Source of the DNA: Herpetosiphon giganteus | Lineage (GTDB): Bacteria > Chloroflexota > Chloroflexia > Chloroflexales > Herpetosiphonaceae | Length of the DNA: 64,000 nucleotides | Direction: 5' to 3' | Assembly (NCBI RefSeq): GCF_016907925.1 | Contig: NZ_JAFBCZ010000025.1 | Location: 24,781 to 88,780 of the forward strand | The notes under the pieces: model-generated | What the model saw: only the letters and a program-made list of their open reading frames with translations | Database searches by the model: none | What the model was told of the DNA's origin: nothing | Shown here: positions 34,101 through 43,803 of the stretch, piece after piece | Layout of the letters: each line of letters begins with the position of its first letter | Position numbering within the stretch: position 1 is the stretch's first letter | Translations under genes and position numbers: made by a program

Positions 34101-34557
34101 CTTGAGCTTGAGCGCAGGCGCTGGAGCCAACAGCGACAGCATTCCATCAGCTGGCGGAGCCAACTACGATGGCATACCAACCAACGCGCTGGTCTACACC
34201 ATCTCAGGCTTGACCCGCAGCTACAACAGCCAAGCCACCCAATTCAAGTTGTTCGTCGATTCCAACACCGCCGTGGGCAATGGGGTGCAAGCCCGCATCT
34301 CCTACGATTGGACTGGCGACGGCAGCTATGATCGTACCGAAACCTACAACTACTTCCCAACCGATCCGGTGGCAGGTTTCGAGCAATACAGCCAAAGTTC
34401 TGGCCTCAAGAGCAGCAGCGGAGCTTGGGCCAACTTGAGCAATGGTCGGGTACGGATTGAAATTTGGAACGCGATTGGCAATGGTTCGGCGAGCGTTCGC
34501 ACCAGCGCCACCAGCGCCCAAGGCCAACAATCGACGATTACGTTGCCATTCAACTAG
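31147..34557 (+). CDS. Secreted GH81 endo-beta-1,3-glucanase with ricin-type lectin and C-terminal beta module
   Basis: ATG 31147, with GAGG 6 bases before it, is preferred over ATG 31141. The product is 1136 aa. A signal peptide covers about 1-38. The GH81 catalytic domain covers about 45-760, with the signature ELNDHHFHYGYY (Asp462 region) and NHESSSEAM (Glu542/Glu546), holding the conserved acidic catalytic residues. A Pro/Thr linker (about 770-810) follows. A ricin-B-like beta-trefoil (about 818-965) has three ARHSGKALDV repeats. The last ~150 residues form a beta-sandwich-like module (SYDWTGDGSYDRTETY) seen on other glucan-active enzymes, probably a carbohydrate-binding module. It should cleave laminarin or fungal/yeast wall beta-1,3-glucan outside the cell. 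A perfect terminator follows. Confidence 0.93.
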   Translation: MNTQHLPNRSRRLPWLAGTLLTFLTTSLFFSPTQPVANADQAGLGSYTTNLPAGAKVPDDFNGNPVSPKRTANVTGAMPTNDWWSSLAWQRFPGNPYSENMTALPLIVKAKSAGLGVTFPTIPAISTGSPNYIGEFHYNASEDLNLGLVGLNSPDAKVDGYSDWTVTAYWNGGGTLRATFGHGMPFVYLTKSGGDALIGAAAPPSVWTGAGTNALGITVNGHHYGIFAPTGATWSQSGNNFQSNLAGKDYYSVAVLPDNSVATFNFFKSRAYAFVTNTTASWSYDQATASLNTTFAATTVAKEGSNTNTVLGLYRHHAINSSTALTNYSYATARGQIRLRDGNSFTTSMRFNGVLPALPDAGDYNRTTLNNHLNDVANEASHFGGADTYYTGKALLRLANLIPIAEQLGNTNARNSLITAVRNRLQEWFTASANDTNGQFYYNSNWGTVIGYPASFGSDTELNDHHFHYGYYIYAAAILAQYDPNWALDSNWGSMVKLLINDAANISTANDPRFPRLRTFDIYEGHSWASGHAGFGAGNNHESSSEAMMFNSAVLLWGANTGNTQLRDLGIFMYTHETHAIEQYWFNVDNAVFPAGFTANNNHPAVGMVWGDGGSYATWFSANPEMIHGINFLPFHGGSLYLGRNPAYVNKNYSQMRNNIGGAERYWLDIIWQFQAFGDAATAATKFDTVPFTPEEGETKAHTYHWIRNLKQLGSIDTSITANTPTYAVFNKNGVRTYVAWNPTGSPLSVTFSNGVVLNSIPARSMARSTGTTPPPTATPVNPNPTATPVNPTATPVNPTATPVQPTATPVAGCSAVSLDANAYYRVTARHSGKALDVDAVSTADGANVHQWGYVGGANQQWRFEAIGSNYFKVTARHSGKALDVAGGTTATGNGVNIHQWPYGNTTNQQWCLRDVGSGYYAIIARHSGKALDVADASTADGGNVHQWEYVGATNQQWQLTKIDAGGSGNTLHVIDGAAQNVAGTLSLSAGAGANSDSIPSAGGANYDGIPTNALVYTISGLTRSYNSQATQFKLFVDSNTAVGNGVQARISYDWTGDGSYDRTETYNYFPTDPVAGFEQYSQSSGLKSSSGAWANLSNGRVRIEIWNAIGNGSASVRTSATSAQGQQSTITLPFN

Positions 34558-34579
34558 AATTCAATAGTTTTTGGTTACA

Positions 34580-34613
34580 AACCCGTCACTCGTGGATACG
34601 AGTGGCGGGTTTT
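34580..34613 (+). terminator. Rho-independent terminator of the GH81 gene
   Basis: AACCCGTCACTCGT pairs over 14 bp (one mismatch or wobble) with ACGAGTGGCGGGTT around GGAT and is followed by TTCG. It lies 22 bases after the GH81 stop. Confidence 0.75.
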
Positions 34614-34710
34614 CGTCACTATTCAGATAAAGCTCTAGTAAACATTTGTTTCAAAAATAGTAAAATTAACGCTATAATGGTGCAATATTTTTGCGCCGAG
34701 TACACCGCCT

Positions 34711-37700
34711 ATGCAATGTACAGAATGTCTCAACCTCAACCCTGCTAGCGCACGTTTTTGTTCACAATGTGGCCGCATGTTGGCCGATACACCCTTGCCT
34801 CGTAGCGAACGACGGCGGGTTACGGTGATGTTCGCCGATTTGGTGGGCTTTACCTCAATTGCTGAACAGCTCGACGCTGAGGCGGTACATCGCTTAATTA
34901 ATACCTGTTTTGACCGTTTGGTGCCGATTATCGAGCACTACGGCGGAGTCGTCGATAAATTTATTGGCGATGCAATTATGGCGATTTTTGGCGCACCCCT
35001 TGCTCACGAAGATGATCCGATTCGGGCTGTGCACGCTGCCAGTGCCATGCTCGCTGCAATTGCTGAACTCAGCCAACAAGAAGGCCTCGAACTTGGCTTG
35101 CACATTGGCATCAATACTGGCGTGGTGATTGCTGGTGGCATCGGCTCGCTCGGTCGGCAGCAATATTCGGTCATTGGCGATGCAGTTAATTTGGCTGCCC
35201 GCTTGCAAGATTTGGCCAGCAACGCCGAGATTTTGGTTGGCCCCGAAACCCAACGTATGACGGCCCACGTGTTTGATTATGCAGCCCTTGGCGAACGCAC
35301 AATCAAAGGTCGCTCTGAACAAGTGGCGGTGTTCAAGTTGCGCGGCCTCAATCCGCGACCCTCATCTGGCCGTGGCATCAAAGGCCTGCAAAGCCCAATG
35401 GTTGGCCGCACTGGCGAACTCGATAGTTTGTTGGCGGTCACCACTGAACTTAGCAAACAGCGCGGGCGGGTGGTGATGGCGGTCGGCGAGGCGGGCATTG
35501 GCAAAAGTCGGCTCTTGACCGAATGGCGTAATCAAAGTTTTGAGCAATTGCCCCAAGTTGTTTGGTACGAGGCCCGCTGTCTCTCCTATACCCAAGAAAG
35601 TGCCTATGCCTTGCTGCGCGATTTGGTGCGCTCGCTGATTGGCGTTTCAATTACCGATAGTGAAGATGATATGGCAGCTGCCTTGCATCAAATCGCCACG
35701 GCACTGTTGTTAGATCAAGCTGATCAGGTGATTCCAGCGCTGAGCCATTTGTTGTTGCTGCCAGCTTCGCGCCGCTTCGATGAACTCAGCCCGCAAGCGT
35801 TGCAAGCCTTGTATATTACCGCTGTGCGGCGTTTGGTGCTGGCCCAAGGCCAACATACGCCCGTTATTTGGTCGATTGAGGATATTCACTGGGCAGACGA
35901 GGCTTCGGTTGATGTGCTGCAAAATCTTTTGCAATTGCATAACGACATTCCGCTCGTCATTTTGGCCACCTCGCGGCCTGATCGCGAAGTGGTGGGCTGG
36001 CGCTTGGTCGAATCGGCCCGCGATTTAAGTGGCCTCGAATTGAATTTAGCGCCTTTATCACTCGCCAATGGCCGCGAATTAATCGCCAATTTGCTGCATT
36101 TCGATGGCTTGCCCGAGCATTTGCGCACGGCGATTCTCAACAAAGCCGATGGCAACCCCTTCTTTGTCGAAGAAGTGATTCGCACGCTGATCGATCGCGA
36201 AGCGATTATGCACGATGGCAATAGTTGGGTGGCGCTGGAAGCAATTAATCAAATCGAATTGCCCGATAGCGTGCATGGCTTGTTGGCAGCGCGGATCGAT
36301 CGTTTGCCCAGCGAGTTGCGCCAATTGTTGCACATTGCTGCGGTGATTGGTCGCCGTTTTGCAATTCGGGTGGTGGCCGAGGTGCTTGGCTCGACCGCCG
36401 AAAAAATGACCAACTCAATCGATTTGTTGGTTGATCGCGAGTTGTTACGGCGTGATCGCACGAATCCCAATGGCTATTTGCGTTTTCGCCATGCTTTGGT
36501 TCACGAAGTGGTCTATAGCACGACCTTGCAAACTGAGCGGCGGCGTTTGCATGGCGTAGTTGGCGAAACCTTGGAAGCCTTGTATCCCTCGCGGCGCGAA
36601 GAATTGGCAGCGGCTTTGGCCAACCACTTTATGCATGCCGAGCATCCCAAGGCCTTTGAATATGCCTTGCTTGCTGGCGACGTGGCCTATCGCCAATATG
36701 CTTTGCGCGAGGCAATTCGCCATTATGAACGCGCTCACGATTTGAGCCATCATTACGATTTGCCGTTGGGTGTGGTGCGCGGCTTGTATCTGAATTATGC
36801 CCGTGCTACCGAGCTAATTGGCGAAACCAAACAAGCGCTCGAGTTATACCAGCATGTGCTTGAGCGCTGTGAGAGCGAACATGATACCGAATCGTTGATT
36901 ATTGTCTTGATTGAGCATGCGCGACTGTTGATGCTGCCGAGCCACCATCGCGACCTTGATCGCAGCCGCAGCGAGACGACGCGTGCTTTGGAACTGGCGA
37001 TCCAACAAGGCGATCGTCAATCGGAAGCCCGTTGTTATTGGCTTTTGGCCTTGATCGAAGGCCACCTCAGCCGCTTTACTGCTGCCGAGCCGTGGGGCGC
37101 AAAAGCGCTTGGTTTGGCCCGTGAGTTGGGCATGCGCGAGCTGCAAGCCTATTGTCTCAACGATTTCCACCGTGTTGCAATCAACAATGGCCAACCAGAA
37201 TTGGCCGAACGAATGTTGCGCGAGGCGATTGAACTTTGGCGCTCATTGAATAACTTGCCGATGCTGGCCGATAGCCTTTCGGGCATGGCCGATTTCTACT
37301 ATTCGCGCCGCGATTTGGATCAAGCTGTGCGCTACGCCCGTGAGGCTGAGCGTTTGGCTGTGATGATTGGCAACGCTTGGAATTTGGGCTTTTCGCGCTC
37401 GGTGCTTGGCGGCATTGCGGTTGAAACTGGCGATATTCAACAAGCTTTGCACATGTTCCAGTCATCAATCGAGCAATCGAGCCTTTCAGGGCCGATTATG
37501 CTGAATATGTATGGGCGCACTGAGCTAATTCGGCTCTATCGCATGCTTGGCGATTATCAAGCGGCGCTAGATGTGCTGGAAGCTGGCGAATCATACATTG
37601 AACAAGTTAACGATGAAGCGTTAATTGCATTGCGCCAATTGTTCATTGCCATGCGCTTGCTTATCACGCTCGAGCAAACCAATCAAGATCCAGCTGAGCT

Positions 37701-38193
37701 GAGTGAAACGATTCGCCATATTTTGAGCTTTGAACTTGGCGAGCAACAAGTGGTGGCTGGGGTGATGTTGCGGGTTATTCATATTGAATTGTGCCTCAAA
37801 CTTGGCGACTATGCTCATGCCGAGCGTTTAATTGCCGAAATTGTCGAGCAACTTTCATCGTTGTGGTTTGGTGGCTCGTTGGTTTCCAACTATCGCGCCC
37901 GTTTGGCAGCGGCCCAAGGCCAATTGGCTGAAGCGATCGAATTCAGCGAAGTATTGATTAACGAAAAGCCTGCTGGCGATATTCATGATCTTTGGCGCTT
38001 TCGGGCGTGGCGCGCTGAATGGCTCGAAGCTCAGGGCCAATTTACGCTGGCGGTAAGCGAGCGCCAACATGCTCAGCGCTTGATTCAACATATTTCGGGC
38101 AACATTCTGCGCGATGAATTGCGCGAGCGCTTTTTGGGGCTGCCTCTGGTTCAAGCAACGCTGCAAGAACCAAGCTCAACCTACATTATTTAG
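34711..38193 (+). CDS. Class III nucleotide cyclase - AAA ATPase - TPR regulator
   Basis: This 1160-aa cytoplasmic protein starts with a zinc ribbon (CTEC ... CSQC, residues 3-21). The cyclase homology domain (about 35-215) has metal Asp residues in MFADLVGFTS and VDKFIGDAIMAIFG, and a purine pocket region SVIGDAVNLAARLQ. The Lys and Asp in these motifs favour ATP, so it is probably an adenylate cyclase. An AAA_16 NTPase follows (about 230-600, Walker A GEAGIGKSR, Walker B-like VIWSIEDIHW). The last ~500 residues are TPR-like helical repeats. This architecture is a large signalling family with unknown inputs. It is monocistronic here, between two glycosidase genes. Confidence 0.9.
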   Translation: MQCTECLNLNPASARFCSQCGRMLADTPLPRSERRRVTVMFADLVGFTSIAEQLDAEAVHRLINTCFDRLVPIIEHYGGVVDKFIGDAIMAIFGAPLAHEDDPIRAVHAASAMLAAIAELSQQEGLELGLHIGINTGVVIAGGIGSLGRQQYSVIGDAVNLAARLQDLASNAEILVGPETQRMTAHVFDYAALGERTIKGRSEQVAVFKLRGLNPRPSSGRGIKGLQSPMVGRTGELDSLLAVTTELSKQRGRVVMAVGEAGIGKSRLLTEWRNQSFEQLPQVVWYEARCLSYTQESAYALLRDLVRSLIGVSITDSEDDMAAALHQIATALLLDQADQVIPALSHLLLLPASRRFDELSPQALQALYITAVRRLVLAQGQHTPVIWSIEDIHWADEASVDVLQNLLQLHNDIPLVILATSRPDREVVGWRLVESARDLSGLELNLAPLSLANGRELIANLLHFDGLPEHLRTAILNKADGNPFFVEEVIRTLIDREAIMHDGNSWVALEAINQIELPDSVHGLLAARIDRLPSELRQLLHIAAVIGRRFAIRVVAEVLGSTAEKMTNSIDLLVDRELLRRDRTNPNGYLRFRHALVHEVVYSTTLQTERRRLHGVVGETLEALYPSRREELAAALANHFMHAEHPKAFEYALLAGDVAYRQYALREAIRHYERAHDLSHHYDLPLGVVRGLYLNYARATELIGETKQALELYQHVLERCESEHDTESLIIVLIEHARLLMLPSHHRDLDRSRSETTRALELAIQQGDRQSEARCYWLLALIEGHLSRFTAAEPWGAKALGLARELGMRELQAYCLNDFHRVAINNGQPELAERMLREAIELWRSLNNLPMLADSLSGMADFYYSRRDLDQAVRYAREAERLAVMIGNAWNLGFSRSVLGGIAVETGDIQQALHMFQSSIEQSSLSGPIMLNMYGRTELIRLYRMLGDYQAALDVLEAGESYIEQVNDEALIALRQLFIAMRLLITLEQTNQDPAELSETIRHILSFELGEQQVVAGVMLRVIHIELCLKLGDYAHAERLIAEIVEQLSSLWFGGSLVSNYRARLAAAQGQLAEAIEFSEVLINEKPAGDIHDLWRFRAWRAEWLEAQGQFTLAVSERQHAQRLIQHISGNILRDELRERFLGLPLVQATLQEPSSTYII

Positions 38194-38374
38194 CAAGTAC
38201 TGGCTTACGATCGATAGTTTGAGAACAGGTGTGATAGCCTTTCTGATCAAGTGAATTAGGAATGCGACGCAACGGGGCGTTGGCTCATGGGCTGGAATGC
38301 GATGACCGTCCATGCTGCGCTGTTGCACTGGTTCTCGTAGATGCTGCATTTTGTGGCAAGGAAAGGTCGAATTC

Positions 38375-40624
38375 ATGACCGCGAGCGATCAACAAATCAA
38401 CGACTTGTTGACTCAAATGACGTTGGAAGAAAAAATTTCGCTGACCATCGGCCAAGATATGTGGAGCACCCACCCCGTCGAACGCTTGGGGCTTGGCTCG
38501 ATTAACATGAACGATGGCCCGCATGGCTTGCGCAAACCTCCCGAAAATTCCTCAATTGGCATTGTCGATGCGCTGCCTGCCACCTGTTTCCCTACCGCCG
38601 CCGCCGTCGCCTCGACCTGGGATGTTGATTTGGCGCGCGCGATTGGTGCAGCGATTGCCCAAGAATGTTTAGCCAATAACGTCCAAATTGTGCTTGGGCC
38701 TGGCATCAACCTCAAACGCACGCCGCTTGGTGGCCGCAACTTCGAATACTATTCCGAAGATCCGGTGTTGGCTAGCGAGTTGGGTGTGGCGTTCGTGCAA
38801 GCAGTGCAAGAGCACGGCGTTGGTACATCGCTCAAACACTTTGCCTGCAATAACCAAGAATTCGAGCGCATGACGATTAGCGCCGAGGTTGATCAACGCA
38901 CATTGCGCGAGTTGTATTTGCTAGCTTTTGAGCAAGTTGTCAAGCGTGCCCAACCTTGGACGATTATGGCTGCCTACAACAAAATCAATGGCATCTACGC
39001 AACCGAACACAAGCAATTGCTCAGCGAGATTTTGCGCGATGAATGGGGCTTTGAAGGGATTGTGGTTTCCGATTGGGGCGCAGTTAACGATAAAGCTGCT
39101 GCATTAAGTGCTGGCCTCGATTTGGAAATGCCAGGCCCAGCCCTGAATCACGTTGAATTATTGGCCGATTTGGTGCGCAAGGAAACGCTTTCAGAGACGG
39201 TAATTGACGATGCTGCCCGCCGCATGCTTAAGATTATTTTGCGTGGGCTGGAGCAACGTCAACCAGCAGCAAGCTATGATCAGGCGGCGCATCATGCCTT
39301 AGCGCGGCGGGCTGCCAGTGAATCGATGGTGCTGCTCAAGAACGATGGGATTTTGCCGTTGCGGCCAGTTGCTGGCAGCCGCGTGGCGGTAATTGGCAAT
39401 TTCGCCCAAAAACCACGCTATCAAGGCGCTGGCAGCTCGGAAATTAATGCAACTCAGGTTGATACGCCACTTGAAGCCTTGCAAGCATGGCTCGGCGAAC
39501 ACACGGTTGAAGTGACTTTTGCCTCTGGCTATGATCACGATGGCAATACCAACGAAGCATTGTTGAATGAAGCCTTGGCTGCTGCCAAAGATGCAAGTGT
39601 AAGCTTGGTTTTGGTCGGCTTGCCCGATGCCTACGAAACTGAAGGCGCTGATCGTACTCACATCAACATGCCAGCTGGCCATAATCAAGTGCTCGAAGCG
39701 GTAGCTGCGGTGCAGCCGCATACAGTGGCGATTTTGATCAACGGCTCGGCGGTCAGCATTCCGTGGCTTGGTCAAGTACGAGCGGTGCTTGAAGCTGGCT
39801 TGGCGGGGCAGGCTGTGGGTAGCGCCTTAGTTGATGTGCTGTCTGGCACGGTCAATCCAAGCGGCAAATTGGCCGAAACCTTCCCCTATGATCTGGTTGA
39901 TACGCCAGCCTACTTGAATTATCCAGGCGAAGCTGGGGTAGTGCGTTATGGCGAAGGCCTGTTTATTGGCTATCGCTATTACGATGTGCGCAAAGTTAAG
40001 CCGCTGTTTCCCTTTGGCTATGGCTTATCCTACACCACATTCCGCTACGATCAGCTTGCGCTGAGTGCCAGCAGCATCGACGATGCTACGCCCTTGACGG
40101 TAAGCGTAACCCTAACCAACACCGGCGACCGCGCTGGCAAAGAAGTTGTGCAAGTCTACGTTAAACCAACCAAATCCAGTTATTTGCGCCCAGTTAAAGA
40201 ACTCCGAGCCTTTGCCAAAGTTGAGTTGGCTGCTGGCGAAACCAAGACCATTGAATTAAGCCTTGCTGCCCGCGATTTCAGCGTCTACGACCAGCAACGA
40301 GCGGCGTGGCGGATGGAAGGCGGCGAGTATACAATTTTGGCTGGTGGCTGTAGCGACGATCTGCCGTTGGTCGCCGATCTGACGGTTAATGAAGATCCAC
40401 GTTCGGCGCGCAAAGTGCTGACCCGCATGAGTTCAATCAAGGAATTCTTGGATGATCCGATTGGGGCTGAGCTGTTGCAAGCAAGTGCTGGAGCCTTTAT
40501 CGATGGTCAAAGCGCCAGCACCCGCGCGATCTTCGAGCCAATTCCGTTGGCCAAGTTTGTTAATTTTGGCTTCTTCGAACCTAGCCAAGTTGATGAAATT
40601 GTTGCCAAGGTTAATCAGGGCTAG
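38375..40624 (+). CDS. GH3 beta-glucosidase
   Basis: ATG 38375 follows AAGGAAAGG. The product is 749 aa without a signal peptide, so it is probably intracellular. The N-terminal TIM barrel (about 1-310) has NMNDGPHGLR and the nucleophile Asp in GFEGIVVSDWG. The alpha/beta sandwich (about 330-560) has the glucose-binding GAGSSEI region. A fibronectin-III-like domain (about 575-660, TNTGDRAGKEVVQVYV) follows. A ~70-residue C-terminal extension after it (TRMSSIKEFLDDPIGAELL) is also known in some GH3 enzymes. It likely hydrolyses oligosaccharides released by the GH9 and GH81 enzymes to glucose. A perfect terminator follows. Confidence 0.94.
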   Translation: MTASDQQINDLLTQMTLEEKISLTIGQDMWSTHPVERLGLGSINMNDGPHGLRKPPENSSIGIVDALPATCFPTAAAVASTWDVDLARAIGAAIAQECLANNVQIVLGPGINLKRTPLGGRNFEYYSEDPVLASELGVAFVQAVQEHGVGTSLKHFACNNQEFERMTISAEVDQRTLRELYLLAFEQVVKRAQPWTIMAAYNKINGIYATEHKQLLSEILRDEWGFEGIVVSDWGAVNDKAAALSAGLDLEMPGPALNHVELLADLVRKETLSETVIDDAARRMLKIILRGLEQRQPAASYDQAAHHALARRAASESMVLLKNDGILPLRPVAGSRVAVIGNFAQKPRYQGAGSSEINATQVDTPLEALQAWLGEHTVEVTFASGYDHDGNTNEALLNEALAAAKDASVSLVLVGLPDAYETEGADRTHINMPAGHNQVLEAVAAVQPHTVAILINGSAVSIPWLGQVRAVLEAGLAGQAVGSALVDVLSGTVNPSGKLAETFPYDLVDTPAYLNYPGEAGVVRYGEGLFIGYRYYDVRKVKPLFPFGYGLSYTTFRYDQLALSASSIDDATPLTVSVTLTNTGDRAGKEVVQVYVKPTKSSYLRPVKELRAFAKVELAAGETKTIELSLAARDFSVYDQQRAAWRMEGGEYTILAGGCSDDLPLVADLTVNEDPRSARKVLTRMSSIKEFLDDPIGAELLQASAGAFIDGQSASTRAIFEPIPLAKFVNFGFFEPSQVDEIVAKVNQG

Positions 40625-40635
40625 GTAATGGTAAG

Positions 40636-40667
40636 GGGATCAGTGGCTACCACTGATCCCTTTTTTT
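40636..40667 (+). terminator. Strong Rho-independent terminator of the GH3 gene
   Basis: GGGATCAGTGG pairs perfectly over 11 bp with CCACTGATCCC around CTA and is followed by seven T residues. Confidence 0.95.
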
Positions 40668-40890
40668 GATCCACGAAGGGGAATTGGCTATTGGCTATTG
40701 GCTATTGGCTATTGACTCTAGTTTCATCCTGTCAAACGTTCCGATAGCCTATAGCCTCCAGCCGATAGCCACATCTCCTCTGCGCCGCTGCGTTAAAAAT
40801 GTGATCCACGAAGCGCACGAAGTTATTTTTAGCCACGAATTCCACGAATTGCACGAAGGGCTATAGCTTCATCCCTCATCCTTCATCCCT
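40668..40890. repeat. Mosaic of dispersed intergenic repeat modules
   Basis: Modules seen are four tandem copies of TTGGCTATTGGC-type units (40684-40715), GATAGCCTATAGCCTCCAGC, and a block at 40819-40858 that is identical over 40 bases to 43559-43598. TTCATCCCTCATCCTTCATCC closes it. No gene is present. Confidence 0.75.
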
Positions 40891-40902
40891 CTCTTGCTCT
40901 CA

Positions 40903-43305
40903 TTAGTTCACAACATAGGCTATAAACACTTTATACGTCTGACTTGGAATCGTCGTTGGCTCCGCCGTGTTGGTTGGCGTATTACTTGGCACAGTCGTAC
41001 TTGTTGGGATATTGGTTGGCGTATTACTTGGTATAGCCGTGTTGGTTGGTGTGTTGGTAGCAGTCGGTGTAGCTGTATTGGTTGGTGTGTTGCTTGGTGT
41101 AGCTGTGTTGGTTGGCGTATTGGTTGGTGTAGCTGTATTGGTTGGTGTAGCTGTATTGGTTGGTGTAGCTGTATTGATTGGCGTGCTGGTATTGGTTGGT
41201 GTAGCTGTATTCGTTGGTGTGTTGCTTGGCGTTGGTGTATTGGTTGGCGTTGGTGTATTACTTGGCACTTGATAATCCAATTGGAGATGAGCTACGCCTA
41301 ATGATGGAATTGAGCCAGCGTGAGTGAAATTGCCTGCAAGATACAAATCATTTTTCGTTACGGCAATCTGTTGAACTGGGCCATTGACTGGTGTTGCCAA
41401 GCCTTGCCATTGTGTGCCATCCCAACGGGCGAGCGAGCCAGTTGGCTGCTGATTGACAGTGTTGAACCTACCACCCACATAGAGGTAATCTTCACCATCA
41501 ATGGCCAAGCGGTTAATAACATTATCAAACTGGGCAGCATATTCAAGAATGCCAGTGGTTACATTTAAATGATAGAGCGAATTCTGGCCACTGATATATA
41601 AATTATCACGCCATTCAATAACTTGTGGATAACTGTCATCGCCGACTTGCGCGACAGTAAATTCTTCCCAGTGATTATTGAGCCAGATATGAACATAGAT
41701 GATATACGAATAGCGGTCATTTTCAATTTCTACCGCATAAAACTTATTGTCGATCTGATAAATCATGGATTGATGGCTATAATTGCGAACATTGAGTGCT
41801 TGCCATGAGCGATCTTGATTGATCTGCAGGGGTTTGGTATAGACTTGACCATTGATCGTGCCAGAAAAATAGCTTTGAACCAGCAGGTTTGTTCCAGTGC
41901 GCGTCCAATTAATGAAATTTCCGGTGATTGCGACTGGATTGGTGAGCGTAGCCGTTGAATTGATCTCCCAAAGAGCGCTGGGGTTGCTATTATTGACCCT
42001 AAATGGGCTGCCGCTGGTCAAGTAAGTTCGTTCATCATCGATGGTAACGAGCCTACTGCTCTGACCCATCCCATAGATTTGCTGCCAGTTTGTGCCATTC
42101 CATTGTTGGAGGTTGGTCTGGCCATTGACATTAACCACAACTTGGCGATTTACGCCGCCAATATCATAGACTGGGACAGCTAAGCCTGTATTTGCTAGGC
42201 TGGTTAGATTTGTTCCATCCCAGGCAATTAGCTGGCTTGGCTGGTTATTGACAACGAACGTGCCTGCAAGATACAGCTGATCGCTATTGCCCACAACTGA
42301 ACTGATGCTGGTAATGCTCGCAGGAATCACGACTTGTTGCCATTGATCATTCACCAGTTTCCAGATCGTATTTGTGGTATAGGCATATAAGCCATCGGCA
42401 TCGATCACGCCGCGAATATTGGCGGGAAGATCATTGCCAATCTGCGTCCATTGATTATTGCTATAGCGATAGACATTGATTTGTTGTGGGCTTGCAATTG
42501 GATAGCCCCATGTATAGATTGTATCGTGGAAATTGACAATATTTTCGTTAGAGATGATCACGTTTGCTGGCCGTGGCATTGGCGACCACTGACCATTCGC
42601 AAAGAGGGCAAAACCACTGATTTCAACATTATTGATATACTGAAATGCCCCACTTATGATCAATTGTTGCCCAGTGGAGGCTGCTCGGAGTGCCTTATCT
42701 TCAAAATTGGCAAGCCCACCAATTCCGGTTGGCTTCCAATAGGCTACCGAATAAGCTGTAACCGAATCAAATTCTGAGAAGTTGCCAGCAATATATAAGG
42801 TATCACTAATAACCGCAAAGTCGTTGACTTGCGATGGCGTATGGTCCCAATAATCGTTTGTCCCACGGGTTCCAGCCCCAAAACCTTGGAATTGCGTTCC
42901 ATCCCAACGACCTAGACCGTTAATGTTTCTGCCTGCAAGATTCTTAAAACTTCCGCCAATGATCAGTTGGTTTTGGTAGGTTTCAAAGGTTTTGATGCTA
43001 TTAATATCGTTGGGCTGTAAGCCGTGGGTGTGCCAGTTCGTGCCATCCCACGAGACTAAGCCATTGCCCAATTGATTGTTGAGATAGGCAAAATTGCCAG
43101 CAACATACAAACGCTGATCAGGGCCGATATACAGTTTATTGATGCTGCCTGATGTTTGCAGGCTATTGCTAATCGTCGTATCCCAAACGCCAGTAATTGG
43201 TGGGTTAGCTGGTTGTTGGGCGCGGGTAATCGCAAGGCTCGAGAGCACCGCTACGATGGTTAACATGAAGCCTAGATAGCGGCTGGGCTGCCAAAATTTG
43301 GACAT
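40903..43305 (-). CDS. Secreted delta-60/beta-propeller repeat protein A with Thr/Pro tail
   Basis: AGGAGG precedes the ATG by 4 bases. The 800-aa protein has a signal peptide (about 1-30, ending ITRAQ). About 660 residues of propeller-like repeats follow, with recurring [23 protein letters not shown] and LYHLN patterns (delta-60 type). A ~110-residue low-complexity tail of Asn-Thr-Pro/Ala-Thr repeats comes next, and then a short hydrophobic end, VFIAYVVN. It is probably surface-exposed. The repeat tail would be a stalk and the last residues a possible sorting or anchoring signal. Its neighbour at 43804-46122 is a close paralogue with identical upstream sequence including the ribosome site. 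The function is unknown; no catalytic motif is seen. Confidence 0.88.
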   Translation of the reverse strand: MSKFWQPSRYLGFMLTIVAVLSSLAITRAQQPANPPITGVWDTTISNSLQTSGSINKLYIGPDQRLYVAGNFAYLNNQLGNGLVSWDGTNWHTHGLQPNDINSIKTFETYQNQLIIGGSFKNLAGRNINGLGRWDGTQFQGFGAGTRGTNDYWDHTPSQVNDFAVISDTLYIAGNFSEFDSVTAYSVAYWKPTGIGGLANFEDKALRAASTGQQLIISGAFQYINNVEISGFALFANGQWSPMPRPANVIISNENIVNFHDTIYTWGYPIASPQQINVYRYSNNQWTQIGNDLPANIRGVIDADGLYAYTTNTIWKLVNDQWQQVVIPASITSISSVVGNSDQLYLAGTFVVNNQPSQLIAWDGTNLTSLANTGLAVPVYDIGGVNRQVVVNVNGQTNLQQWNGTNWQQIYGMGQSSRLVTIDDERTYLTSGSPFRVNNSNPSALWEINSTATLTNPVAITGNFINWTRTGTNLLVQSYFSGTINGQVYTKPLQINQDRSWQALNVRNYSHQSMIYQIDNKFYAVEIENDRYSYIIYVHIWLNNHWEEFTVAQVGDDSYPQVIEWRDNLYISGQNSLYHLNVTTGILEYAAQFDNVINRLAIDGEDYLYVGGRFNTVNQQPTGSLARWDGTQWQGLATPVNGPVQQIAVTKNDLYLAGNFTHAGSIPSLGVAHLQLDYQVPSNTPTPTNTPTPSNTPTNTATPTNTSTPINTATPTNTATPTNTATPTNTPTNTATPSNTPTNTATPTATNTPTNTAIPSNTPTNIPTSTTVPSNTPTNTAEPTTIPSQTYKVFIAYVVN
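40961..41273. repeat. Minisatellite encoding the Thr/Pro/Asn tail of protein A
   Basis: Tandem degenerate copies of a 12- or 18-base unit such as GGTTGGTGTAGCTGTATT encode [10 protein letters not shown] repeats on the minus strand. Several adjacent units are identical, which favours slippage and copy-number change. Confidence 0.85.
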
Positions 43306-43539
43306 ACATCCTCCTCAAATCAATTGCTAGTCCACTGACGGCTTATCCTAGCATTGATCAAGAGATCATGAACTAACAAATCCACTAACATAATCGCTAA
43401 CATAGCTTATTTAATCCACAACGAACATGAAGGCTATGCCAAGATGTTGGCTCTAGCTCTTGGATGATAGGCTTTTGGTTTGATACGCTACGGGATTATG
43501 CTGCTAGCTTGCGCTGAACAATACAAAGCTTCACGAAGC

Positions 43540-43770
43540 TTGGAACCGCGAAGAACGCGAAGTTATTTTTAGCCACGAATTCCACGAATTGCACGAAGAA
43601 TGGTTTTTATGTTCTATGTGTACACTGGTTCATTGGGTTGGCAACCAGGTGCATGCCCTGACCTCCAGTCCCGCTCCCACTGAACGCGGGCGAGGGGAGC
43701 ACCGACTCCGTGGTTCCCCCCTCGCCCGTTTGACGGGAGAGGGGGCGAGGGGGTGAGGGGGGAATCGTCG
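43540..43770. repeat. Mosaic of dispersed intergenic repeat modules between the paralogues
   Basis: This holds the 40-base block shared with 40819-40858, a TATGTTCTATGT module, and an inverted copy of the CACGGTTGCCAAGCCAATG module. It also holds an inverted, slightly changed copy of the 29-base GC-rich core (near 43668-43697), then CCCTCGCCCGTTTGACGGGAGAGGG. The adjacent 43306-43539 stretch holds no recognisable feature. Confidence 0.75.
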
Positions 43771-43803
43771 TTAAGGCAATGAACTAATACATCTACGCTC
43801 TCA

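Noticed and set aside
40961..41273. CRISPR-like array or a hydrophobic plus-strand protein of ~100 aa ([12 protein letters not shown])
   Set aside because: The short tandem units have no unique spacers and encode the Thr/Pro tail of the minus-strand protein. The plus-strand frame is a shadow of that repeat.
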